Source: Saprospiraceae bacterium
GTDB lineage: Bacteria > Bacteroidota > Bacteroidia > Chitinophagales > Saprospiraceae
NCBI GenBank assembly: GCA_017995875.1
Contig: JAGOIB010000065.1
Span: 1-11,298 of the forward strand
Direction of reading: 5' to 3'
Length of the DNA: 11,298 bases
Shown: positions 1 through 5,692 of the stretch, piece by piece
Layout of the letters: each line of letters begins with the position of its first letter
Numbering within the stretch: position 1 is the stretch's first letter
The notes under the pieces: generated by a model
What the model was told of the DNA's origin: nothing
Database searches by the model: none
The model's input: only the letters and a program-made list of their open reading frames with translations
Program-made: the position numbers and the translations under genes

Positions 1-4
1 GTTC

Positions 5-1102
5 TCACTTCGCCAGAGCTTCGATGCTTTCCCAACGAATCACTCCAAGGTAATTGACCTGATCAGACACCAGTACGATGGGTAATTTATGCTGCTGCAT
101 CAATCCATATAATTGGGATACGGATAAATCCTGTGGTACAACAGCAGGGGATGGGATGACCCACGCATCAATCGGATTTTCAGGAAGGGGAGGAGGATTG
201 TTGTGGAATAAGCGATCGCGTGTAATATAACCTGCAGGTATTCCCGGTCGGGACCAAACGATAAAGCTCAGATCTTTCAGGTTATTCATCAATTCCTTTG
301 CTACCGCTATTCCCTGTCCAAGAAAAAGCTGGGGATTTATTGGTTCCATGATATCGGACGTCTTCAGTTTTGTCATGCGTGTCTGTTTGACCATGCCCTG
401 GTACTCCTGCCGTGCTGCAAAAAAGATAAATACACCGATGAGGGTTAGTGTGGGCTGGCTACGCATGAGGCCGAGGCCAAACATACCAATGGCAATGGCC
501 TGTCCGGTGTAAGATGCTATCTGCGTGGCTTTATTACGATCCATGCGCAGGGATAATAAACTTCGAAGCATCCTTCCACCATCCATTGGGAAAGCAGGTA
601 GCAAGTTAAATGTGCCGAGGTATCCGTTGGCCAGCATGATCACTTTGAAATAGGAAGAAGCTTCATTTTCAAAATCCCAGAAAGCCATTGAAAAAAGTGG
701 TAGTGCTTCGCCCTTGATAATCAGAAATCCCAGCCAGATCAATCCAACAATGACAAAGTTGACCACCGGACCGGCAATCGCCACCCAAAACTCCTGGCCT
801 CTGCCTTCAGGCATTCGCTCGAGCCTGGCGATCCCACCTATAGGGGTCATGATAATGTCAAAAGTGTGGACGCCAAATTTTCGCGCAGCAAGTGCGTGGC
901 CAAACTCGTGAAGGATCACACAGAAAAACACACTGAGCACAATGCCAATGGAAATCAAAACCAACCATGGTTGAAATCCGCCACGGCTGGTTTCATAAGC
1001 GACCCAAAGAAGGAGTAAACCGAAGCTCCAATGGATTTTAACCGGGATGCCAGACACCGTTGCAAGATGAAGCGATCCCTTCATGCGGTTAGATCTTGTC
1101 AT
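5..1102 (-). CDS. M50 family site-2-type zinc metalloprotease with C-terminal CBS-like region
   Basis: An integral membrane metalloprotease of the M50 (S2P/SpoIVFB-like) family, which cleaves substrates within or near the membrane; the substrate cannot be told from sequence. The zinc-binding HEFGH is at residues 65-69 inside a hydrophobic segment (about 45-72), and the third ligand lies in the NLLPAFPMDGG motif (D174). Further hydrophobic segments are at about 22-36, 107-130 and 200-230. Residues about 248-365 look like a degenerate pair of CBS domains (TSDIMEP start), as in the CBS-containing subgroup of this family. The length of 365 aa is normal. The start at M1 is uncertain: M7 (MKGSLHLATVSGIPVKIHW, position 1084) resembles the usual family N-terminus better. 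The gene begins 25 bp after the acyl-CoA dehydrogenase stop with no visible promoter between, so co-transcription is likely. Confidence 0.9.
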   Translation of the reverse strand: MTRSNRMKGSLHLATVSGIPVKIHWSFGLLLLWVAYETSRGGFQPWLVLISIGIVLSVFFCVILHEFGHALAARKFGVHTFDIIMTPIGGIARLERMPEGRGQEFWVAIAGPVVNFVIVGLIWLGFLIIKGEALPLFSMAFWDFENEASSYFKVIMLANGYLGTFNLLPAFPMDGGRMLRSLLSLRMDRNKATQIASYTGQAIAIGMFGLGLMRSQPTLTLIGVFIFFAARQEYQGMVKQTRMTKLKTSDIMEPINPQLFLGQGIAVAKELMNNLKDLSFIVWSRPGIPAGYITRDRLFHNNPPPLPENPIDAWVIPSPAVVPQDLSVSQLYGLMQQHKLPIVLVSDQVNYLGVIRWESIEALAK

Positions 1103-1127
1103 TAAGTGTCAAGGATGGAATGCAGGA

Positions 1128-2309
1128 CTATGCTTTTTGAAGCATGCCCGTCATAGGTTGATAAAGATCACCTTTCAAAACAGCCCTGGATATGACCAAT
1201 CGTTGAATCTCACTGGTGCCTTCATAGATCTGTGTGATTTTAGCATCGCGCATGAGGCGTTCCACATGATATTCTTTTACATAGCCGTATCCACCGTGGA
1301 TTTGAACGGCTTCAACAGTAGTTTTCATTGCCACTTCTGAAGCAAACAACTTAGCCATGGCAGCGGCTGTACTATAGTCCATGCCGAGGTCCTTCATCCG
1401 TGCAGCCCTGTATACAAGCAACCGGGCAGCTTCTATCTCAGTGGCCATGTCTGCCAGTTTGAAAGAGATAGCTTGATGCGACATGATTGGCTTGCCAAAC
1501 GTGGTCCGTTCCTGTGCGTATTTCAGGGCGAGTTCATAAGCTCCTGCGGCAATTCCGAGTGCCTGCGCAGCAATTCCTATCCGGCCACCATCGAGTGTCG
1601 ACATAGCAAACTTGAATCCAAATCCATCTTCATTGACACGGTTTTCCTTAGGCACTTTTACATCACTATACATGATGGAATGTGTGTCAGAAGCACGGAT
1701 ACCCAGTTTGTCTTCTTTCGCACCGATACTTACACCGGGCATTGAACGCTCGATGATCAGAGTGTTGATACCGCGATGTTTCAATTCTTTGTGGCTCTGG
1801 GCCATTACCAGGTGGACTGATGATTTGCCACCATTAGTGATCCAGTTTTTTGTGCCATTGACGAGATAATGATCCCCTTTATCTTCTGCTATGGTCTGCT
1901 GACTGGTAGCATCGCTTCCAGCTTCGGGTTCGGAGAGGCAGAAAGCACCGATCCATTCCCCTGTAGCCAGTTTGGAGAGGTATTTATGTTTTTGGTCTTC
2001 GTTTCCATATTTTTCAAGACCCCAGCATACCAGGGAGTTGTTGACCGACATGATGACAGAACAGCTTGCATCCACCTTGGATATTTCTTCCATGGCAAGG
2101 ACATAGCTGAGGGTGTCCATTCCACCTCCACCGTAATCCGGGCTGACCATCATCCCAAGGAATCCCATCTCGCCCATCATCTTCACTTGCTCGGTTGGGT
2201 AGATCATATCCCTGTCACGTGCTATGACGCCAGGTAGTAGTTCATTCTGGGCAAAATCCCGTGCAGCTTCCTTTACAGCCTGCTGATCTTCGGTAAGGTT
2301 GAATTCCAT
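1128..2309 (-). CDS. Acyl-CoA dehydrogenase (short/branched-chain type)
   Basis: An FAD-dependent acyl-CoA dehydrogenase catalysing alpha,beta-desaturation of acyl-CoA thioesters in the cytoplasm and passing electrons to ETF. The N-terminal helical domain (about 6-117) is followed by the beta domain with signature CLSEPEAGSDATS (124-136), then the C-terminal helical domain with QIHGGYGYVKEY (336-347). The catalytic glutamate is E363 in the IYEGTSEIQR motif, the position used by short- and medium-chain enzymes (butyryl-CoA dehydrogenase group) rather than the isovaleryl-CoA position. The length of 393 aa and the MEFNLTEDQQ start fit the family. Chain-length preference cannot be assigned safely. 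A TACCTTTG box sits only 4 bp upstream of the ATG. The gene probably shares a transcript with the downstream M50 protease, but no functional link is evident. Confidence 0.95.
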   Translation of the reverse strand: MEFNLTEDQQAVKEAARDFAQNELLPGVIARDRDMIYPTEQVKMMGEMGFLGMMVSPDYGGGGMDTLSYVLAMEEISKVDASCSVIMSVNNSLVCWGLEKYGNEDQKHKYLSKLATGEWIGAFCLSEPEAGSDATSQQTIAEDKGDHYLVNGTKNWITNGGKSSVHLVMAQSHKELKHRGINTLIIERSMPGVSIGAKEDKLGIRASDTHSIMYSDVKVPKENRVNEDGFGFKFAMSTLDGGRIGIAAQALGIAAGAYELALKYAQERTTFGKPIMSHQAISFKLADMATEIEAARLLVYRAARMKDLGMDYSTAAAMAKLFASEVAMKTTVEAVQIHGGYGYVKEYHVERLMRDAKITQIYEGTSEIQRLVISRAVLKGDLYQPMTGMLQKA

Positions 2310-2313
2310 CCCC

Positions 2314-2321
2314 CAAAGGTA
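2314..2321 (-). promoter_or_regulatory. Candidate Bacteroidota -7 promoter box for the acyl-CoA dehydrogenase gene
   Basis: Read on the minus strand this is TACCTTTG, an exact match to the Bacteroidota -7 consensus TAnnTTTG. Only GGGG separates it from the ATG at 2309, so transcription from it would give an almost leaderless mRNA. No clear -33 TTTG is visible because the upstream side is occupied by the hexamer repeat. The 8-mer could be a chance match. Confidence 0.35.
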
Positions 2322-2327
2322 AAAAAT

Positions 2328-2541
2328 AAGGCTAAGGCTGAGGCTAAGGCGAAGGAAAGTAATCGAGGCTAAGGTTAAGGCAGAGGCGAAGGAAGGCTAA
2401 AGACAAATTGAAGTCCCCTATAGGGGATTTAGGGGTAAAAAGGCGAAGGATGAAGCGAAGGAAAGTTATGAATTAGACTTAATCATCAAAACAGTAAAAT
2501 CACGATAAACCCTCCTTAGCCTTAGCCTCCGCCTTAGCCTT
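2328..2541. repeat. Degenerate hexamer (AAGGCT-like) arrays forming a 29-bp inverted repeat
   Basis: The 224-bp gap between the acyl-CoA dehydrogenase and DUF4286 genes is largely built from degenerate hexamers of the form RAGGCK. Arrays on the plus strand lie at 2328-2356, 2365-2400 and about 2440-2465. The array at 2513-2541 is in the opposite orientation. Arms 2328-2356 and 2513-2541 are inverted repeats matching at 27 of 29 positions. The right arm runs into the DUF4286 gene, and its TAA stop (2534-2536) is part of a GGCTAAGGC unit. A related array occurs at 7665-7704. Function unknown; it could be a structured 3' untranslated region or drifting simple repeat. Confidence 0.8.
2414..2427. 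repeat. 14-bp perfect palindrome TCCCCTATAGGGGA
   Basis: The perfect palindrome TCCCCTATAGGGGA is followed by TTTAGGGGT, a further partial copy of the G-rich half. From memory, AGTCCCC...GGGGATTTAGGGGT-like sequences are dispersed intergenic repeats in many Bacteroidota genomes; that is recollection and was not searched. It sits between the two oppositely oriented hexamer arrays, near the tip of the potential hairpin formed by them. Confidence 0.65.
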
Positions 2542-2851
2542 CACTGATTATATCGAGGATCGTCCGGAAGGCGACAAACTTCCCTTCAAAAAGGACCTTG
2601 TGCTTGCGCTGTAGTTCGGGGGCATGCTCACGCTGATATATTTCAAAAAGCTCATGACCGGGGCAGGTATATTGGATGGCATAGGTAAATCCTTCCTCAT
2701 CATCAAAGCCCTCGAGGTGAAGGAACCGGAAAGACCTGAAACATGCTGTGGCCATGACCTCTGGGATGTGTTCTTCGCTCATCCATTTAACCCAGGCATC
2801 GCGGGTGTCAGGAGAAATCTTGACGGTGACATTGTAGATGAGTGCTGACAT
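2534..2851 (-). CDS. DUF4286 family protein
   Basis: A 105-aa soluble protein that I recognise as resembling the DUF4286 family of small Bacteroidota proteins, for which I know no function. It has no signal peptide or membrane segment. The pattern MSALIYNVTVKI at the N-terminus, the central HIPEVMATACFRSFRFLHL and the acidic-aromatic C-terminal half suggest a compact alpha/beta ferredoxin-like (dimeric alpha-beta barrel) fold, as in small antibiotic-monooxygenase-like proteins; the fold is an inference. The start is supported by a good -7 box 10 bp upstream. The C-terminus is peculiar: codons for E, G and the TAA stop lie in the flanking hexamer repeat, so the last residues may have been shaped by repeat invasion. 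It is not obviously in an operon with its neighbours. Confidence 0.8.
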   Translation of the reverse strand: MSALIYNVTVKISPDTRDAWVKWMSEEHIPEVMATACFRSFRFLHLEGFDDEEGFTYAIQYTCPGHELFEIYQREHAPELQRKHKVLFEGKFVAFRTILDIISEG

Positions 2852-2861
2852 GTTGTTGAGG

Positions 2862-2880
2862 CAAAGATACTTTCAAGTAT
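2862..2880 (-). promoter_or_regulatory. Candidate promoter and overlapping inverted repeat of the DUF4286 gene
   Basis: On the minus strand TATCTTTG (2862-2869) matches TAnnTTTG exactly. A TTG lies 16 bp further upstream (2886-2888), a little closer than usual for the -33 element. The inverted repeat ATACTT-TC-AAGTAT (2867-2880) overlaps the upstream edge of the box and could be an operator. The ATG lies 10 bp downstream of the box, implying a very short leader. Confidence 0.45.
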
Positions 2881-2912
2881 GACTTCAACGTAATTGAGAA
2901 TTATGGCTGGAC

Positions 2913-2967
2913 AGATTAGAAGATTAGGAGTTTAGCAGGTTATAGGGTTATTGAGGTTATAGGCTTA
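2913..2967. repeat. Degenerate ~8-nt tandem repeat abutting the DtxR-type gene stop
   Basis: About six to seven units of AGATTAGA / AGATTAGG / AGTTTAGC / AGGTTATA / GGGTTATT type run with an 8-nt period and some slippage up to the TAA stop of the metal regulator gene (2965-2967). It is more degenerate than the other arrays in the window, and part of the periodicity could be chance in AT-rich sequence. Confidence 0.5.
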
Positions 2968-3624
2968 TATGGGTTTTATCAGAAGCGTATTGGCAATGAG
3001 GCCAGAGATATTGAGTTCTTTGTTTTCCACTGCAAGGCGCATGGTGCTGTCATAAGGATCTTTGGAAATGATATGTAGGGAGGTGCCGGGCGTCAAGCCT
3101 TTTTCAGTCAGGTTTTTAAGAAAAGCAGGATCATCATTCCTGACACCAATGATCACAGCTTGTTGACCCTCCTGCAGATCAGACAGGGGAGTTTGAGCTC
3201 GCATGGTGTAATTGCCCCGGGCATTAGGGATGGGATCCCCATGGGGGTCAAATTTCGGGTTGCCAAGAAAGTTGTCCAACAGATCAATCAGAGGTTTGGA
3301 TGGAATATGCTCCAGTTGTTCGGCTATCTCATGGACCTCGTCCCATGACATTCCCAGGGTCTTGACCAGGAAGACCTCCCAAAGCCTGTTTTTACGGATC
3401 TGGGTAGTAGCTATTCGTTGGCCTTCAGAAAGCAGAGAGGCTCCTTTATAACGCTCATATGCAATCAACCCCTTGTCTGACAGTCTTTTAAGCATATCCG
3501 TTACGGAGGCGGCCGAAGTCTTTAGGTTGGCAGCAATTGCATTGGTACTTACAGTCCGGTCAGGTGATGCGGATAGGATAAGGATCGATTTCAGGTATTT
3601 TTCTTCAGCAGTGGAGAGCTCCAT
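2965..3624 (-). CDS. DtxR/MntR-type metal-dependent transcriptional regulator with FeoA-like C-terminus
   Basis: A cytoplasmic dimeric repressor that senses Fe(II) or Mn(II) and controls metal uptake. Residues 1-60 form the winged helix-turn-helix (STNAIAANL, SAASVTDMLKRL, wing around YERYKGASL). Residues about 65-125 are the metal-binding dimerisation domain, and about 145-219 a FeoA/SH3-like domain. Compared from memory with Corynebacterium DtxR numbering, E83, H98, E105 and H106 are conserved, E102 replaces C102 (common outside actinobacteria), and K9 stands near the M10 position. Position 79, normally histidine in RKHRLWE, is asparagine here (RKNRLWEVFL). The start is supported by a plausible -7-like element and an inverted repeat upstream. 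The neighbouring transporter is sugar-type, so the regulon probably lies elsewhere; manganese versus iron cannot be decided. Confidence 0.92.
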   Translation of the reverse strand: MELSTAEEKYLKSILILSASPDRTVSTNAIAANLKTSAASVTDMLKRLSDKGLIAYERYKGASLLSEGQRIATTQIRKNRLWEVFLVKTLGMSWDEVHEIAEQLEHIPSKPLIDLLDNFLGNPKFDPHGDPIPNARGNYTMRAQTPLSDLQEGQQAVIIGVRNDDPAFLKNLTEKGLTPGTSLHIISKDPYDSTMRLAVENKELNISGLIANTLLIKPI

Positions 3625-3654
3625 GTTGTGAAGATAGATATTATTAGGTTGTGT

Positions 3655-3680
3655 GAAATATATATTTAGACAAGACTAAA
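3655..3680 (-). promoter_or_regulatory. Candidate promoter/operator of the DtxR-type gene
   Basis: The inverted repeat TTTAG-ACAAGA-CTAAA (3665-3680) lies 41 bp upstream of the regulator start. Its TTTAG/CTAAA halves resemble the TTAGG/CCTAA halves of known DtxR/MntR-family operators, though the arms are only 5 bp. Directly downstream on the minus strand, TATATTTC (3655-3662) is a 7-of-8 match to the Bacteroidota -7 box, placing the repeat in the spacer where autorepression would be possible. This is inference only. Confidence 0.3.
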
Positions 3681-3684
3681 ATTG

Positions 3685-3719
3685 GATGCCAGACTTCAGA
3701 TGCCAGATTCCAGACTATT
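3685..3719. repeat. Degenerate heptamer array (GATGCCA/GACTTCA units)
   Basis: Five in-phase heptamers are visible: GATGCCA, GACTTCA, GATGCCA, GATTCCA, GACTATT. It lies in the 313-bp gap (3625-3937) between the DtxR-type gene start and the transporter stop. Here it is upstream of a gene rather than at a stop codon. Confidence 0.6.
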
Positions 3720-3735
3720 TAAGCCAAGTATAGTT

Positions 3736-3784
3736 CGTTCAAGTCGCTGACTTGAATGCAATATTAATCGCGTCTCATGACGCG
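3736..3784. repeat. Two adjacent perfect hairpins, REP/REPIN-like element
   Basis: Two hairpins lie side by side in the middle of the 313-bp gap. The first is TTCAAGTC-GCT-GACTTGAA (3738-3756, 8-bp arms, 3-nt loop), with an extra possible pair 3736/3758 across a wobble. The second is CGCGTC-TCAT-GACGCG (3769-3784, 6-bp arms). Closely spaced GC-containing hairpins of this size resemble the REP doublets mobilised by RAYT (TnpA_REP) transposases. No such transposase is in the window, so the assignment is a hypothesis. Confidence 0.5.
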
Positions 3785-3843
3785 CGAATCAAAACGTACA
3801 ATTGAAAATGAGACTATCTGACAAGCATAAAATGATCGGCTTA

Positions 3844-3892
3844 GGTATTTCGATTATTTTCCCCATTTGAAAAATCGGGGCTATTCAATACC
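3844..3892. repeat. Nested inverted repeat downstream of the transporter gene
   Basis: The outer arms GGTATT (3844-3849) and AATACC (3887-3892) enclose an inner hairpin CCCCATTT-GAA-AAAT-C-GGGG (3861-3880) with one bulged C. It lies 46 bp beyond the transporter stop on the minus strand, so it could act as a transcription terminator or 3'-end stabiliser. No U-tract follows it, so it is not a canonical intrinsic terminator. Confidence 0.4.
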
Positions 3893-3940
3893 TTTTCATT
3901 TTGCACTCTTCAATTTTCACTTTTCACTTTTCACTTTTTA
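3893..3940. repeat. Heptamer array (TTTTCAC) running into the transporter stop codon
   Basis: In-phase heptamers TTTTCAT, TTTGCAC, TCTTCAA, then three perfect TTTTCAC units (3914-3934) and a final TTTTTA that contains the transporter stop (TAA on the minus strand, 3938-3940). On the coding strand the unit reads GTGAAAA; reading on in frame after TAA, a second stop (TGA) comes after six codons. The same three perfect units recur at 8733-8753. Confidence 0.85.
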
Positions 3941-5452
3941 CTTATCATCCACATCCTGAACCCTCCGACACAACAGTCCTGCCAGGATCATCGAAGATCC
4001 GCCGATCAACAAAGCGTAAATAGAAGCACCATCAAAAAAGGTATGAACAAGAAATCCTAAAAGAGCTGCAGCAACGATCTGAGGAATGACAATAAAGAAA
4101 TTGAAAACACCCATGTAATACCCCATCTTATGGGCAGGTAGTGATCCAACCAACATAGCATATGGAACCGAAAGAATAGAAGCCCATGCAATACCCACAC
4201 CTACCATAGAGATAATGAGCCATTGTGGATTTGGCAGGAAATAAACTGAAACCAGGCCAAGCCCTCCCAGGATGAGACAAATCATATGCGCATCTCTTCT
4301 GCTGGTGCGCGCTGCGAGCAAGGGGAGGCCGAAAGCCACAATGGCCGCTACACCATTGTATATTCCCATGCACAACGATACCCAATCTGCACCGTCATTA
4401 TATAGTTTGGATGTTGTATCAGAAGTATGATAGAGGTGGCTTGTGACGGCAGAGGTTGTATAAATCCACATGGAGAATAAAGCAAACCATGAAAAAAACT
4501 GGACGACCGCCAATTGCCTCATCGCCTTCGGCATATGCTGGAGATCATCTACCATCGTTACAAATCCCGAACGTTTTCCAGTGGTTCGTTTCAACAAACC
4601 TGCCACCAGGAAAAGGATCCCTGCCAGTAAGGCACCGGAAGAAAATAAAAACAATTCTTTTGGAAAATCACTCAGGCCAAACCATAAAGTAAGTATCAAT
4701 CCAATGACCATAAAGATGACCCCTGTCCTGAAATTCTCAATAGTTCTCACCTCGTTTTTTTCACTGGTGGTGACGGCATTTTTTTTCATCTCCTCCATGC
4801 CTTCCGTAAACGCTGCCAACTCAACAGGCGAGTACTCTTTTGAACGGATAATAGTCCATATGACGGCGAATAAGTATACGCACCCACCGATATAAAACGA
4901 CCATTTGACAGAATCCGGAATTACGCCTTCAGCGGCCTGATTGGAAATGCCTAACCAATTTGTAAAAACATAAGGCAATGAAGAAGCCACAACTGCACCT
5001 GTCCCAATAAAAAAGCTCTGCATAGCAAAGCCGGTTGTCCGTTGTTTTGAAGGCAGGTTATCTCCGACAAAGGCCCGGAAAGGTTCCATTGAAATATTGA
5101 TCGAAGCATCAAGAATCCACAACATCCCTGCCGCAAACCAAAGCGATGGTGAATTGGGCATAATCAGCAGCGAAACAGAAGCCAATATTGCACCCGCCAG
5201 GAAGTAAGGCCTCCGACGCCCAAGAAAATTCCATGTCCGGTCACTGAAGTATCCAATGATTGGCTGGACAATCAATCCGGTGAGTGGCGCCGCCACCCAG
5301 AGGATCGGAATATCATCTACCTTGGCTCCAAGTGTTTCAAATATCCGGCTGACATTGGAGTTCTGCAGCGCAAATCCAAACTGGATGCCCAGGAAGCCGA
5401 AGCTCATGTTCCATATCTGCCAGAAGGAAAGGTTGGGTTTTTGTTTTGTCAT
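3938..5452 (-). CDS. MFS sugar transporter, SLC45/GPH-like (sucrose/maltose-type proton symporter)
   Basis: A 504-aa inner-membrane transporter with about 12 hydrophobic segments in two halves, split by a charged cytoplasmic loop (about 204-240). The first half carries [18 protein letters not shown] (67-84), matching the RxGRRRP loop typical of SLC45 and plant-type sucrose/H+ symporters. The second half ends with [19 protein letters not shown] (444-462), typical of bacterial members of that group. The likely role is uptake of a disaccharide or related glucoside with protons; the substrate is inferred. No glycoside hydrolase, kinase or sugar regulator lies beside it, which is unusual for such genes in Bacteroidota. 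The upstream gap contains a strong inverted repeat (5536-5558) that could regulate it. The start [20 protein letters not shown] fits family N-termini. Confidence 0.9.
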   Translation of the reverse strand: MTKQKPNLSFWQIWNMSFGFLGIQFGFALQNSNVSRIFETLGAKVDDIPILWVAAPLTGLIVQPIIGYFSDRTWNFLGRRRPYFLAGAILASVSLLIMPNSPSLWFAAGMLWILDASINISMEPFRAFVGDNLPSKQRTTGFAMQSFFIGTGAVVASSLPYVFTNWLGISNQAAEGVIPDSVKWSFYIGGCVYLFAVIWTIIRSKEYSPVELAAFTEGMEEMKKNAVTTSEKNEVRTIENFRTGVIFMVIGLILTLWFGLSDFPKELFLFSSGALLAGILFLVAGLLKRTTGKRSGFVTMVDDLQHMPKAMRQLAVVQFFSWFALFSMWIYTTSAVTSHLYHTSDTTSKLYNDGADWVSLCMGIYNGVAAIVAFGLPLLAARTSRRDAHMICLILGGLGLVSVYFLPNPQWLIISMVGVGIAWASILSVPYAMLVGSLPAHKMGYYMGVFNFFIVIPQIVAAALLGFLVHTFFDGASIYALLIGGSSMILAGLLCRRVQDVDDK

Positions 5453-5513
5453 AGTCAGCGAATATCTGCCTAATGTAACAAAAGGTCTTAATCTCCGCCG
5501 GATTTATTAATCT

Positions 5514-5558
5514 CGTTCGGCGTAGTTTGATCGTTTGGTGTAGTTTGTAACTACACCA
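5514..5558. promoter_or_regulatory. Tandem 18-bp repeat ending in a 10-bp-arm hairpin upstream of the transporter
   Basis: The sequence TGGTGTAGTT-TGT-AACTACACCA (5536-5558) is a perfect inverted repeat with 10-bp arms and a 3-nt loop. Its left arm is the end of the second of two 18-nt direct repeats (5514-5531 and 5532-5549, 14 of 18 identical, core GGYGTAGTTTG). The element lies 84 bp upstream of the transporter start and about 130 bp beyond the S9 peptidase stop. No U-tract follows on the minus strand. Three related half-sites suggest a repressor operator more than a terminator, but both remain possible. Confidence 0.5.
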
Positions 5559-5661
5559 TAAATGATCTTAAATCATGTTCTAGTGAAAATCATTGAAAGC
5601 CGCCTCCATTGGATGCTATAGCTATTTCAGCGAAGGCATCGGACGACATGCAAAAAACATC

Positions 5662-5692
5662 ACTCACAACTCACAATTGACAACTCACATTA
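5662..5692. repeat. Heptamer array (ACTCACA) abutting the S9 peptidase stop codon
   Basis: Four in-phase heptamers, ACTCACA, ACTCACA, ATTGACA, ACTCACA (5662-5689), end exactly at the stop codon (TAA on the minus strand, 5690-5692). On the coding strand the unit reads TGTGAGT. This matches the arrangement beside the transporter and T9SS cargo genes but with a different unit. Confidence 0.85.

Noticed and set aside
1869..2237. 122-aa plus-strand open frame inside the acyl-CoA dehydrogenase gene
   Set aside because: Antisense to a gene with intact catalytic and signature motifs; a shadow frame.
4470..4895. 141-aa plus-strand open frame inside the transporter gene
   Set aside because: Antisense to a confidently recognised transporter; the translation has no family features and the frame follows the codon bias of the opposite strand.
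5536..5558. BlaI/MecI-type operator
   Set aside because: The TGTAGTT and AACTACA halves are in the opposite order to the ACTACA...TGTAGT arrangement I know for that family, and no BlaI-like gene is nearby.
5662..5689. Short regular repeats as a possible CRISPR array
   Set aside because: Units are 7 nt and directly contiguous, with no spacers and no cas genes; they are simple tandem repeats.
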